Origin: CAZRCG01 sp964598565
Lineage (GTDB): Bacteria; Bdellovibrionota; UBA2394
Length of the DNA: 64,000 bases
Assembly: GCA_964598565.1 (NCBI GenBank)
Contig: CAZRCG010000002.1
Span: 186,001-250,000 of the forward strand
Reading direction: 5' to 3'
Position numbers and translations under genes: made by a program. Position 1 is the first letter of the stretch, and every line of letters begins with the position of its first letter. This document shows positions 17,436 through 26,530 of the stretch, piece after piece. The notes beneath the pieces were generated by a model, which was given only the letters and a program-made list of their open reading frames with translations, was not told where the DNA came from and ran no database searches.

Positions 17436-19052
17436 ATGGTGACGCGAGCTATAATTAAGCTTGGACGTTTCACTTATCTATTTTGGCTCACAGCGCTGAC
17501 ACTATGTGGCCTAGTGAGTCCTCAAAACCTCCAAGGCGAGACGAATGATGCACGTAAAGGTATGATTCGTCTTCTATCGGCGGAGCCCCTTGAACAGGGA
17601 GATTACCATTTTAGAACATCGATCGAATATTTTCAGAGAGATGGTCTTTTGAAAGATATTGAGGGTTCTAAAGTCGAAAGCACACGGGCGACCCTTGCGA
17701 TTGGGTATAGCTGGAATCACTTTCTACAATCGGCCTTCCATTTGGGATCGCATTTTTCTACTCGAACCCCCCAACAAACCGGAACGAGCACGGGTTCGGA
17801 GGCCATTAATCTTGTGAGAACCGGTTTTTCAACCACGGCCCACTATGACCTTTCATCCCATTTTGGATTTCAACCTGGCAAAATTTCTACCGCGTTTTCT
17901 CTCTGGGTGGATTTTTCAAAAATCTCACGCTTTTTGAAGGGCCCGAATATCATTCCAACCCTCGTGCTGTCGACGAATCAGCCTGAAAGACGTATCCCTT
18001 TTGCCGCGCATACCAACTTCGGATTTCAATTTAAAAATAGTAAACGTTACTTTGATGAATCTGCGTCGGTGAAAGATTTTGAGCGATTCGGAACGCAAAC
18101 CTTTAACTCTTGGGCTTTAACTTCAGCAGCCGGCGTCGAGTTTCCATTTCGCTATGCCAATCCGTCACTTGAGTTTCATCTGATCAAAGCGCAGGGCACT
18201 GGTTTCTCATCGACACCCAAGTGGATCACTCTTGGATTAAAGGGAAATCCCTTTCCTCAACGAAATATTGAGGTGTTTGCTGCCGGTGATATCGGGTTAA
18301 GTACGTATAAAGCGACGGCGACCACTCTTAAACCTAATGTTCCCGTGACACCGCTATGGAATATAGTTCTAGGATTCGGCATTAGTCGTTTTGGAATACG
18401 AGAAGGACAAGTCTCTGTCAGTGAGAACGAGTACCGACAAATCCGAAATCAACTAGCGGCGAGTGAAGAAACCTTGCGAAAAATTCGCGGCGACTTAGAG
18501 TATCATACGATTCAAGGTCGAATTGTAGATTCCACTACTAAATTGCCGTTGCCGGAGGTGACGCTTTCGTTTCCGGAAATCCCTGATTCTAAACCATTTC
18601 TTACGGGAAGCGACGGTCGCTTCTTACGCTATATGCCGGCCATGGTCGGAGCGAGACTTTTCGTCACCAAAGAAGGCTATGAGTCAACTTCAAAATTTTT
18701 ATCTCTTCGTGCGGGAGAGCGGGTTGCCGTCGATATTGAACTGAAGAAGGAATTGCCCGGCCAAGCCTCTGCCGATTTTGTCGCCACGTTTATGCAGCCC
18801 ACCGGAACTCCCGCCGTCCTTGTGGTTAAGTTGACCCATTTAATTTCAGGTCAAACCCTGACAGGCACCACCGATGAAAACGGACAGATCTATCTGAAAG
18901 TACCTGTGGGGGCCTATCAAATGGAGGCAGTCTTGCAAGGCTACGAAACTCTTCAAGAAAATATTTCATTCGAAAAAGGAAAAACTATTTTGAAAAGCTA
19001 TACGCTGAGGGAAACAATTCCTGAAAAGATCGAGGCTCCCACTGAGGGTTAA
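17436..19052 (+). CDS. Outer-membrane-like protein with C-terminal regulatory-type beta domains
   Basis: I start this gene at 17436, where AGGAG stands nine bases upstream; an ATG at 17376 would add 20 residues ahead of the signal peptide. The 538-residue product has an N-terminal signal (YLFWLTALTLCGLVSPQ) and then about 300 residues of alternating polar and hydrophobic strands with many aromatic residues (ATLAIGYSWNHFLQSAFHLGS, INLVRTGFSTTAHYDL), as in an outer-membrane beta-barrel. A short coiled segment (NEYRQIRNQLAASEETLRKI) leads to two carboxypeptidase-regulatory-like or PEGA-like beta domains (IQGRIVDSTTKLPLPEVTLSF, TGTTDENGQIYLKVPVG). I cannot name it. It is divergent from the Ser/Thr kinase, so a shared control region near 17302-17435 is likely, and it precedes the glycosyltransferase on the same strand. 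Confidence 0.75.
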   Translation: MVTRAIIKLGRFTYLFWLTALTLCGLVSPQNLQGETNDARKGMIRLLSAEPLEQGDYHFRTSIEYFQRDGLLKDIEGSKVESTRATLAIGYSWNHFLQSAFHLGSHFSTRTPQQTGTSTGSEAINLVRTGFSTTAHYDLSSHFGFQPGKISTAFSLWVDFSKISRFLKGPNIIPTLVLSTNQPERRIPFAAHTNFGFQFKNSKRYFDESASVKDFERFGTQTFNSWALTSAAGVEFPFRYANPSLEFHLIKAQGTGFSSTPKWITLGLKGNPFPQRNIEVFAAGDIGLSTYKATATTLKPNVPVTPLWNIVLGFGISRFGIREGQVSVSENEYRQIRNQLAASEETLRKIRGDLEYHTIQGRIVDSTTKLPLPEVTLSFPEIPDSKPFLTGSDGRFLRYMPAMVGARLFVTKEGYESTSKFLSLRAGERVAVDIELKKELPGQASADFVATFMQPTGTPAVLVVKLTHLISGQTLTGTTDENGQIYLKVPVGAYQMEAVLQGYETLQENISFEKGKTILKSYTLRETIPEKIEAPTEG

Positions 19053-19156
19053 CCCGGATAAATTATAAGATTCCTACTGCGGCGACTTATCAAGGGGCAA
19101 ACCCAGGTGAATTGAACTCGCACGAGGCTTCATTTTTAGCTAGGGTCACATCAATC

Positions 19157-20371
19157 ATGTGGCAGGCCCTCATTGAAATTTCGGCTCTTTTCGGTGCTGG
19201 GCTCTGGCTGGTCATTTTAGTTTTACCGTGGCGACCCTGGTCGACTCGCGAGTATTTGGAAACATCTGAAAAATCTCTTATCTCATCACACTCTTCCACT
19301 CTCCATAAACTCGAACCGGACAAAGTGGAAAAACCAAACATTCAAAACCTGGTCACTGTACTAACGCCAGCTCGCAACGAAGAAGATACCATTGAAACTA
19401 CCGTCGACTCCGTTTTGAAGCAGAATGCTGCCGTGCAAATGATCGTGGTCAATGACCAGTCAAGCGACGCTACCGGCGATCGACTTCGAGACTTGCTACA
19501 ACGCTACCCTCACAATCTCACGGTAATTGAAGGCTCGCCCTTGTCGGAAGGTTGGTCAGGAAAACTTTGGGCTCTCCAGCAGGGATTTGAAAAAGTCTCA
19601 CGGCCTTATACCCTCTTGCTTGACGCAGACATCCGCCTCAAAGAAGGTTTTATTGAAACGCTTATTCAGCATGCCGAATCGTCTGGTTATGATCTGACGT
19701 CGATCATGGCTTCGTTAAGAATGAAAACCTTATGGGAAAAGTGGCTCATCCCCGCCTTCGTCTATTTTTTCAAGTTGCTCTATCCCTTTCATCTCGGAAA
19801 CTCCCCGCGTAGTCGTTTAGGCGTGGCAGCCGGGGGATGCATTCTTATTAAGACAGACGTACTGCGACATATCGGAGGCTTTAGCACCTTAAAGACCGCC
19901 TTGATCGACGATTGCACCTTGGCGCAAACTGTGAAAAGCGCAGGTTTCAGAACCTGGATCGGCCTCAGCCTGTCGGTGACTAGCCACCGCGGATATGAGA
20001 ATCTCACTGAGATCGGGGCCATGATCTCGCGATCCGCGTTCACTCAACTTAAATATTCTTGGGTTCTCCTACTTCTGTGTAGCGTACTAATGATATCCCT
20101 CTTCGCAAGTCCACTCGTCTATCTGGCTGTCTATGAATCTCATCGTTTCATAGTGCTCGGCGTCGTGGCGATGGTTGTGACCTACGCGCCCATTTTAAGA
20201 TTCTACAATCGAAGTTTTCTTTGGCTCCTCACGGTGCCAGCGACCGGCCTCTATTTTCTCGCAATGACTTGGGCGAGTGCCCTTCGTTACCTTCGGGGCC
20301 ACAGAAGCCAATGGAAAGGCAGAGTTTATCTAAAAAACGCAGAGATCTCTCACGCGGGGAGTGAAAAATAA
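19157..20371 (+). CDS. Family 2 glycosyltransferase, HpnB-like
   Basis: This membrane-bound GT2 enzyme strongly resembles the hopene-associated glycosyltransferase HpnB. An N-terminal membrane span (LIEISALFGAGLWLVILVLPW) leads to a GT-A domain with TPARNEEDTIETTVDSVL, the nucleotide-sugar aspartate in VVNDQSS, the HpnB-typical GWSGKLWALQQG, the DAD motif in LLLDADIRL, and AAGGCILI followed by ALIDDCTLA. Three C-terminal membrane spans follow. The start is uncertain: a TTG at 19112 would add 15 residues, but the ATG at 19157 begins directly before the first span, as in relatives. No other hopanoid gene is in the window, so its substrate could be another lipid. Its last 22 bases overlap the convergent histidine kinase gene. 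Confidence 0.85.
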   Translation: MWQALIEISALFGAGLWLVILVLPWRPWSTREYLETSEKSLISSHSSTLHKLEPDKVEKPNIQNLVTVLTPARNEEDTIETTVDSVLKQNAAVQMIVVNDQSSDATGDRLRDLLQRYPHNLTVIEGSPLSEGWSGKLWALQQGFEKVSRPYTLLLDADIRLKEGFIETLIQHAESSGYDLTSIMASLRMKTLWEKWLIPAFVYFFKLLYPFHLGNSPRSRLGVAAGGCILIKTDVLRHIGGFSTLKTALIDDCTLAQTVKSAGFRTWIGLSLSVTSHRGYENLTEIGAMISRSAFTQLKYSWVLLLLCSVLMISLFASPLVYLAVYESHRFIVLGVVAMVVTYAPILRFYNRSFLWLLTVPATGLYFLAMTWASALRYLRGHRSQWKGRVYLKNAEISHAGSEK

Positions 20372-21075
20372 GCCTCGGTGCCTTGGCCGACTTTCGACTT
20401 AAGCCAGAGTCTACCGCCCTGGCGTTCAAAAAGTTTTTGCGAAATACAAAGTCCCATACCCTGACCTTCAAACGAGAGATGTGCATGCAAACGTTTCATG
20501 GGAACAAATAGCTTATCGTGATCTTCAGATCGAATGCCGAGTCCATTGTCTTCAATACAAAAAATCCACTCGTCTCTTTTTTTGGACTTCTCACACCGTA
20601 TCGTTAACTTTAAAGGCTTTCCTGGTTCTCGAAACTTTAAAGCATTCTCGAGTAAATGACCCACCGCCTTGTTAAGAGCCTCTTCAATAATGTGTAGTTT
20701 GGGAAATGCCCCTTCAAAGGTTACTACAGAGGGCTTCTTTTCAAGCGAGATGCCTTTCGCAGACAAGGCGCGCAAAAAAAGATCTTTCACAGCAACGCGT
20801 GTGAACACTTTCTCAACTCTCATAGCCCGTGAATAATCAAGAAGAGACTGAAACATGACCTCCATACGATCTGCGCCCTTTAAAATAAAACCGAGCGCCT
20901 TCTTCGAATCATCTGAAAGCTCTTTGTCTCCCTCTTTCTGAAGAATATCGGCCCACGCTCGTATAGAACGCAAAGGTTCTCTCAAATCGTGGAACACAAT
21001 ATAAGCGAAGCGCTCAAAATCGTTTTGAATGGCCCCACTGTCAATAGAAGATTTCCGACGGACCTCTTTCTTCAT
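20350..21075 (-). CDS. Soluble histidine kinase without sensor domain
   Basis: This 241-residue protein consists almost entirely of a kinase core. The phosphoacceptor box is FHDLREPLRSI near residue 33, the N-box is NKAVGHLLENALKF, and the ATP-binding G-boxes are IEDNGLGI and GQGMGLCISQKL. The HDLREPLR form is typical of the phytochrome-like and hybrid kinases that pair with separate receivers. There is no membrane span or PAS domain, so input must come from a partner. It overlaps the upstream response regulator by four bases (ATGA), which makes that regulator its likely partner, and it ends the four-gene signalling operon that starts at 24932. Its 3' end overlaps the glycosyltransferase by 22 bases. 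Confidence 0.92.
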   Translation of the reverse strand: MKKEVRRKSSIDSGAIQNDFERFAYIVFHDLREPLRSIRAWADILQKEGDKELSDDSKKALGFILKGADRMEVMFQSLLDYSRAMRVEKVFTRVAVKDLFLRALSAKGISLEKKPSVVTFEGAFPKLHIIEEALNKAVGHLLENALKFREPGKPLKLTIRCEKSKKRDEWIFCIEDNGLGIRSEDHDKLFVPMKRLHAHLSFEGQGMGLCISQKLFERQGGRLWLKSKVGQGTEAYFSLPA

Positions 21076-21851
21076 AAAGATGGAAACCGATAACCGACCC
21101 CGTAAATTGTTTCGATGGGAATATCAAAACCGTCGAGTTTCTTTTTCAAAGAGCTCAGATGTCTGTCGACCGTACGAATTGTAATTGAAGAGTCATCACC
21201 ACCCCAAATTTCAGCGACAATACGGTTTCGGCTCACGACGGAATTCGAATTTTCAAATAAGAGTAAAAAAAGTTTAAATTCATTGGGCGTCAATTCAATT
21301 TTTTCTCGGCGTGTTCCTCTCAACCTCCAAATTAACTGCTTGCGTAAATCGATTTCTAATTGGTCCGACTTCAACAGAAAGGCTTCTTCAGAATTTTTCG
21401 AGTCTGTATTGTATGGAGCACGAACTCTTTCGACCGCATACTGCAGCGATCGCACAAGACTCTCACTGCGAATTTCGCCCTTCAATAAATAATCGTCGGC
21501 GCCCATGCGAACAGCTTTCACGCCGCGATGTTCATTCAAGTCGCCAGTCAAAACAACAATCGGAATTCCAAATTTACTCTCCAACAAGGCCTCTAAGGTG
21601 GGTAACCCCTCACTGTCGGGCAAACCCAAATCGACCAAAATGATATCAAAGGCACTCACATCTTTCAGTTTTTTGAGCCCCTCCGATAGGCTTTTGGTCC
21701 ATGTGAGATGCGCGCGACCGCTCGCGCCCAAATATCTTCGAATGAGTTCAGCATCCGATTCTTGGTCTTCGATGAGCAGTACCTTCAACGCAGATTCCGA
21801 TGGTTTCACCATAGGCTTTGATCTCGATTTTATACGGCTTTTTGCTTTCAT
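21072..21851 (-). CDS. OmpR-type response regulator
   Basis: A 259-residue DNA-binding regulator. The receiver domain (about residues 17-140) has the acidic pair IEDQESD, the phosphoacceptor Asp in IILVDLGLPDSEG, Thr in VVLTGD and the conserved Lys in YLLKGE. The C-terminal winged helix (about 165-258) shows LTPNEFKLFLLLFEN, RNRIVAEIWGG and TVDRHLSSLKKKL with a final GVGYRF, the OmpR/PhoB signature. The N-terminus is rich in Lys and Arg and could start a few codons later. It lies in the signalling operon between the CheY-like receiver (six-base gap) and the soluble kinase (overlap). The target genes are not known. Its receiver resembles those that are read by clustered hybrid kinases. Confidence 0.94.
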   Translation of the reverse strand: MKAKSRIKSRSKPMVKPSESALKVLLIEDQESDAELIRRYLGASGRAHLTWTKSLSEGLKKLKDVSAFDIILVDLGLPDSEGLPTLEALLESKFGIPIVVLTGDLNEHRGVKAVRMGADDYLLKGEIRSESLVRSLQYAVERVRAPYNTDSKNSEEAFLLKSDQLEIDLRKQLIWRLRGTRREKIELTPNEFKLFLLLFENSNSVVSRNRIVAEIWGGDDSSITIRTVDRHLSSLKKKLDGFDIPIETIYGVGYRFPSL

Positions 21852-21857
21852 AACTTT

Positions 21858-22235
21858 TTAACTTTCCTCAGATGACAAATGTCGGCCAACCAGCGACTCG
21901 AGTGCATCTAGGGTCGATGGTTTCTCTACATAGTCATCCACGAGTTTGCGAAAATGGGAAACCCCAACAAAATCGGGCGCATAGCACGACATACCCACCA
22001 CCTTAACCTGACGACGTTTTGCGGAATGGCTCTTATTAAGACGTTCCAAAAATTCTTCGCCCGTCATGCCTGGCATTGAAAAATCTAAGAGAATCAAGCT
22101 CGGCCAACTCGACTTGTCCAAATACTCAAGAGCTTCTTGACCTGAAGCGCACGTTCGAGACTCATAGCCTTTAATGCGAAGGCAGGTCTCAAAAGCCAAC
22201 ATGAGATCCTGGTTATCATCCACGAGCAAAATCAT
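21858..22235 (-). CDS. Single-domain response regulator (CheY-like)
   Basis: A 125-residue stand-alone receiver. The acidic pocket is LLVDDNQD, the phosphoacceptor Asp is in SLILLDFSMPGMTGEEF near residue 53, and the conserved Lys lies in YVEKPSTLD near residue 106. The threonine position (VKVVGMSC) appears to be Met or Ser, not a usual Thr/Ser pair, which may alter the switch. No output domain is present, so it probably acts by protein contact or as a phosphate sink within the operon. It lies 18 bases after the hybrid kinase gene and six before the OmpR-type regulator. Confidence 0.92.
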   Translation of the reverse strand: MILLVDDNQDLMLAFETCLRIKGYESRTCASGQEALEYLDKSSWPSLILLDFSMPGMTGEEFLERLNKSHSAKRRQVKVVGMSCYAPDFVGVSHFRKLVDDYVEKPSTLDALESLVGRHLSSEES

Positions 22236-22253
22236 CTGACAAGTCCTCTCACG

Positions 22254-24932
22254 TCACTCCTTCACGGCGTCCGGTAAAACCACCGTAAAACAAGCTCCTT
22301 CTTCAGGCTTCGATTGAACCGAAATGCTTCCATGCAGACCGACTACCAATGCTTTTACAAGAGATAGCCCCAAGCCAATACCTGGAACAAAAGATTTTGG
22401 ACTTGAAAGTCGTTCAAACTCCTCAAAAATTTTTTCAATCGAACCAGCTTCAATGCCGATGCCAGAATCTTGTACCGATAAAATAAGTTTTGATGCTTCC
22501 TGCCAAGCACGAATTGTAACAAAACCATGGGGGGTATACTTAACCGCATTTGACAGCAAATTACTCAAGATCATCTTTAGGATTGATCGGTCGGTTTGCG
22601 CCACCAAAGCCATGGACACCTCGACTTTTACCTCAAGATCCTTAGACTGAAGAAGGTGGCCAATATCCCCAATAACCTCTTGAATTAGGTCAGCCACTGA
22701 AAACTGAGACGCTTTTGGCTGAAAGCGGCCCCTCTGAATTCGGGCATAGCCCAGTAGACTCTCAATAAGCTCGTGAAGTTGGTCAGCACTCCGCTTCAGA
22801 TTATTGAGAAGCTTCTCCTGAAGGTCGGGCGTTAAATGTTGGGCCCCCTCTCGAAGAGTTTGAGCGTTCAAGCGAACCGCAGCGAGGGGATTACGAAGTT
22901 CGTGTGAAATGAACCCAAGAAACTTAGACTTAGCCTGAGAGGCTTCTAACGCTTCGTCTCGTGCCAACAGTGCCGATTGAACGGCTACCTCAAGCTTCTG
23001 CTTTTGATCGATAATCTCCATTGTTAAAAGGTCCAGATCTGAATGGGACGATTGCAGCTCTCGTTGCAATACCTGCCTGGAGCGAGCCATGGTAAGGACA
23101 TTTTTGATCTTGGCCATCAACTCCTGGGTGACAAAAGGCTTTACCAGATAGTCATAAGCTCCAAGCCGTAACATTTGAACTTTGATTTCGTCGTCTGCTT
23201 TAGCGGTTAAAAACAAAAAGGGTATCTGTTTTAGATCGTCATTTTCAGAGACTTTCGCAAAAAAATCGACCCCACTCATTTGCGGCATCATTAAATCACA
23301 GAGTATCAAGGCGGGTTTTCGAGTCTCAAGAATGGACAGCGCCTCCATGGCTGAGCTTGCCGATAAGACCGAAAACGATTTGGACACTTCAGACTCTAGA
23401 AAAATGCGCATCTGTCGGTTGTCTTCAACGATGAGCACATCCAAAGTCTGGCTAGCGGCGTGAGAAATAGCCCCCATCGTACTTACAGATCGTCGATCAG
23501 CGAACTCGGTTAGCTGAGTCTGGCTTGCTTGGTCGGACGATAAGGCGGTTGCTTTGTCAGTCGCCACCTTTGGCAACTCTATTCGTACTAAAGTCCCACG
23601 ACCTTCCAGAGATCGTTTCGAGGGGTGAATCGATACGGAGCCCCCATGAAGGTCGATAAACTCCTTTACAATGGAAAGCCCGAGGCCCGTCCCACCATAA
23701 AGGCGGGCATCGCCTCCATCCGCTTGGTAGAAGCGATCAAATACTCTCTCTCGCTGCCCTTCTGGAATGCCGACACCCTCATCTTCGACTTCTATTATGA
23801 AACGTCCCGGCTCCTCTGCGAGACTAAGTCGAATTTGTTTCCCATCACCAATAAACTTAAAGGCATTAGACAGGAGGTTTAATATCACTCGCTCCACCTT
23901 CTCTAGATCGCCAAAAAAGTCAGCGGAACTCTCAGGCACGTCGACGGTAAATTCAATACCTCGATCATCGGCACTTAATTGAAAAAGTTCCGCGAGTCTT
24001 CGAAGTAAATCGCTTAGACTGAACTGGCTACGCGACAGGCTCATCATGCCAACCTCAAGCTTGCTCAAGTCTAGCAAATCGTTGACGTGTCTTAAAACGA
24101 TCAGCGCATTACTTCGTATCAGAAGCCCTGTTGCCGCGGCGTCTTCTGGCTTCAAATTGGGCGCCGAAAGCCGGTCTAAATATCCTAAAATCAGAGTTAA
24201 GGGTGTTCGAAATTCATGGCTGATATTAGAAAAGAAATCGCTTCGCATTCGATCGTAATGCTTTAGCTTTCTATTCGCCGACTCGAGATTCGCTTGTCGT
24301 TCAAAAAGTTGCCTCTTAAGGCTTGTTCTCATCGCCGCCGCGCAAATCACCAAGAAACTAGAAAGAGTAAGAAAGAAAAAATTATTCACGAAGCTGTCGG
24401 GATGTTCAAAATGGAAACCAGCTTGAAAGCCAACGGGTATCCAATAAGTTAGCAAAGCGACAACGACGAGACCAGCGGTGCGCCCCGGTTCGTAGGGAAG
24501 CAATAAACCCAACGCAATGACGATCGAATTAATACCCGCATAGTAGGGGCTCACATAGCCATCTTGAATCAAACACATCAAGGTGATGCTGAAACTGCCC
24601 AAAATGGTAATGAGCAACGTGGCTACATAAGGCCATCGTCTCACCAAGAGGTGACTGCTGAAAAAATAGAGCCCAAGAAAGATTGCCCCTGTAACCCAAC
24701 GAATAAAGGTCAGCTGCAAAAAGTGCGCCTGAGATGTAAACCAGTCCAAAACGCTCCCTGCAGGCCATAGAACTGCCGACAACAAACAGGCATAAAAATA
24801 GGCACGACAACCCTCTTCTTTGATCTGCTCTCTAAAGCGTCCTTTCGACTCTTTAGTCCAAGCGAGATCGGATTTCATAGAGAAAGGCCAAAAAGGAATT
24901 CTAGAGTCTAATTTAGGGTTGGGGAAACTCAT
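22254..24932 (-). CDS. Hybrid sensor kinase: membrane domain, kinase, receiver, kinase
   Basis: This 892-residue protein carries two complete kinase cores around a receiver. About six membrane spans fill residues 28-210 with little periplasmic sequence, resembling an intramembrane sensor. Kinase 1 has SHEFRTPLTLI (His near 239), an N-box NLLSNAFKF, and DEGVGIPEG and GGTGLGLSIVKEF. The receiver has IVEDNRQ, the phosphoacceptor Asp in LILCDLMMPQMSG near 545 and KPF. A coiled linker (QREL to QAKSK) leads to kinase 2 with SHELRNPLAAVRLN (His near 676), SNLLSNAVKYTP and GIGLGLSLVKAL. Both cores keep the catalytic motifs, so a phosphorelay with two inputs is plausible. It is the first gene of the four-gene signalling operon. 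Confidence 0.93.
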   Translation of the reverse strand: MSFPNPKLDSRIPFWPFSMKSDLAWTKESKGRFREQIKEEGCRAYFYACLLSAVLWPAGSVLDWFTSQAHFLQLTFIRWVTGAIFLGLYFFSSHLLVRRWPYVATLLITILGSFSITLMCLIQDGYVSPYYAGINSIVIALGLLLPYEPGRTAGLVVVALLTYWIPVGFQAGFHFEHPDSFVNNFFFLTLSSFLVICAAAMRTSLKRQLFERQANLESANRKLKHYDRMRSDFFSNISHEFRTPLTLILGYLDRLSAPNLKPEDAAATGLLIRSNALIVLRHVNDLLDLSKLEVGMMSLSRSQFSLSDLLRRLAELFQLSADDRGIEFTVDVPESSADFFGDLEKVERVILNLLSNAFKFIGDGKQIRLSLAEEPGRFIIEVEDEGVGIPEGQRERVFDRFYQADGGDARLYGGTGLGLSIVKEFIDLHGGSVSIHPSKRSLEGRGTLVRIELPKVATDKATALSSDQASQTQLTEFADRRSVSTMGAISHAASQTLDVLIVEDNRQMRIFLESEVSKSFSVLSASSAMEALSILETRKPALILCDLMMPQMSGVDFFAKVSENDDLKQIPFLFLTAKADDEIKVQMLRLGAYDYLVKPFVTQELMAKIKNVLTMARSRQVLQRELQSSHSDLDLLTMEIIDQKQKLEVAVQSALLARDEALEASQAKSKFLGFISHELRNPLAAVRLNAQTLREGAQHLTPDLQEKLLNNLKRSADQLHELIESLLGYARIQRGRFQPKASQFSVADLIQEVIGDIGHLLQSKDLEVKVEVSMALVAQTDRSILKMILSNLLSNAVKYTPHGFVTIRAWQEASKLILSVQDSGIGIEAGSIEKIFEEFERLSSPKSFVPGIGLGLSLVKALVVGLHGSISVQSKPEEGACFTVVLPDAVKE

Positions 24933-25031
24933 AAGGGACCTACCAAATTTAGCACAAAACTTCTTAATTGAGAAGTATCGACGGGACCTTTGTCAGTCGG
25001 ATTTTCGGTTACCTGACTTCTAAGCTAGCCT

Positions 25032-26423
25032 CTACTTAAATAGTGTTTCTAACACCACATGAACGAGTGCTAAAAAATAAGCCGCGTAACCCATGGGTAA
25101 ATGGATGATCATCCAGCGTTTGAATACGCGATTCATGACTTCCAAGAAGTGAATTCTCTGGCTGATCATGAACTCTTCCATCATATAGCGAGACGCCACC
25201 TTAGCCGACTCATCGCCCAAGCCCACCTCTTTGAGAAACTTCTTCAGTTTAGCCGAGCGCAGCCAAAGAAACGGTGCCAAAAAGGCGTGTGCTATAGCCG
25301 ACTTAGGTTGATTTTTCTGAAGAATAACCATCGATGTCTTATAAATATTAGGATCGTGAACGATCAAATTTACGCGCTCTCTCAGCCGCTCTTTTTCTTC
25401 TGAAAGATGTTCTAGCCGGAGTCGGTCTCCCTGAAGAGTTTTGGGTATTTGGTTGGCTATGAACTGACCCACCGCCCCCGTCAAAATGACTGCTATCAGG
25501 CTTATAAGCGCTAAATTTGCCACTCCCAAGCCCTCCACCCGAACAGAGGAATGAAGAAGTACGAAAAGAAAGGCCATCACCCCCAAAAAAATATGGAGCT
25601 GCTGCGAAACTTGATAGTTAACCTTCCATCGCCACTTGCGAATACCATAACGAACTAACGTATGGGCATTCGTGAAGATAAGAAGAACAAAACCAACTAC
25701 TCCTAAACCAATATTAAACGTAGATCCTGGCTCATAGAATCCCACGGAAAAGTCGGGCCAGACCAGCTGGACTAAGCTTCTCTGAGGATAGAAAAAACGA
25801 AGCACACATTCGACAGTAAACACCGCAATCAGCGCCAATCCGATCCACCACATATTCTGCACGCGCTGTTGATTTTGTTCTTGCTCTAGTCGCTTTCGAC
25901 GCCGATCGGCCCGTTTCTTTTCAAGCTTCTCCAACCACTTCTGAATTTCAGAATAACGGCCATGGTTAATCCAAGCCTTAATTTCAGTTAGCGCCCCTTC
26001 ATCCCCGGCTAATACACGAGCTCGATCGAAAATAGCCTCATAAATCTCATCGACGATGTGGGCATAAGATGCCGACATCTGCGCCAATGTCACGACGACT
26101 GCTCGAGGTACAAAGACAATAAAGGTTCTTGGGTCGGCGGCGATGATCTTCTTCACTTCTTTCTCTTGAAGCGCAAAGGGTCGAGTTAAAAAAAACTCAT
26201 CTTTAAGACTGACTCCTAAGGGCTGCCCTTGTGGCCCCAGAAAGAAGACATTGCCTGAAACGACAAATCCGTAGTCCCCCGCCATGTCCGATGGAAATTC
26301 AACGACCGTCTCTCCCGCCTCGAAGGCACCCACGCGAATCTGACTCATCACTCGATCAAACGCCTTCTCAGGCAACGATTTAAAAAATCGAGCCGAGCGA
26401 ATTCGTTGAAAATCAGCACTCAT
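25032..26423 (-). CDS. Cyclic-nucleotide-binding-like domain fused to a di-heme-type membrane domain
   Basis: The 463-residue protein starts with a CRP-like beta-roll (about residues 5-115: FFKSLPEKAFDRVMSQI, FEAGETVVEF, GDYGFVVSGNVFFLG), which relates to cNMP-binding domains. The usual phosphate-binding FGE-x-RA cassette is not obvious, so ligand binding is uncertain. A charged helix rich in Lys, Arg and Glu follows (160-190). Then come about five membrane spans. Two of them carry His pairs 14 residues apart: LHIFLGVMAFLFVLLHSS (near 276 and 290) and HLPMGYAAYFLALVHVV (near 440 and 454). Such pairs coordinate two b-type hemes in cytochrome b561-like and ferric-reductase-like proteins. A heme redox protein gated by a regulatory domain is a reasonable inference. 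No flavin or NAD domain is present. Confidence 0.8.
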   Translation of the reverse strand: MSADFQRIRSARFFKSLPEKAFDRVMSQIRVGAFEAGETVVEFPSDMAGDYGFVVSGNVFFLGPQGQPLGVSLKDEFFLTRPFALQEKEVKKIIAADPRTFIVFVPRAVVVTLAQMSASYAHIVDEIYEAIFDRARVLAGDEGALTEIKAWINHGRYSEIQKWLEKLEKKRADRRRKRLEQEQNQQRVQNMWWIGLALIAVFTVECVLRFFYPQRSLVQLVWPDFSVGFYEPGSTFNIGLGVVGFVLLIFTNAHTLVRYGIRKWRWKVNYQVSQQLHIFLGVMAFLFVLLHSSVRVEGLGVANLALISLIAVILTGAVGQFIANQIPKTLQGDRLRLEHLSEEKERLRERVNLIVHDPNIYKTSMVILQKNQPKSAIAHAFLAPFLWLRSAKLKKFLKEVGLGDESAKVASRYMMEEFMISQRIHFLEVMNRVFKRWMIIHLPMGYAAYFLALVHVVLETLFK

Positions 26424-26530
26424 AGCGACGCTTGAACTTTCTTGGCATTAGCATGAGCATCAGCATGATTATTGACAGTGTCGATCTCAGACCCGCTTCA
26501 ATTTTAAGTGCCAGAACCATTTTAAAACCC

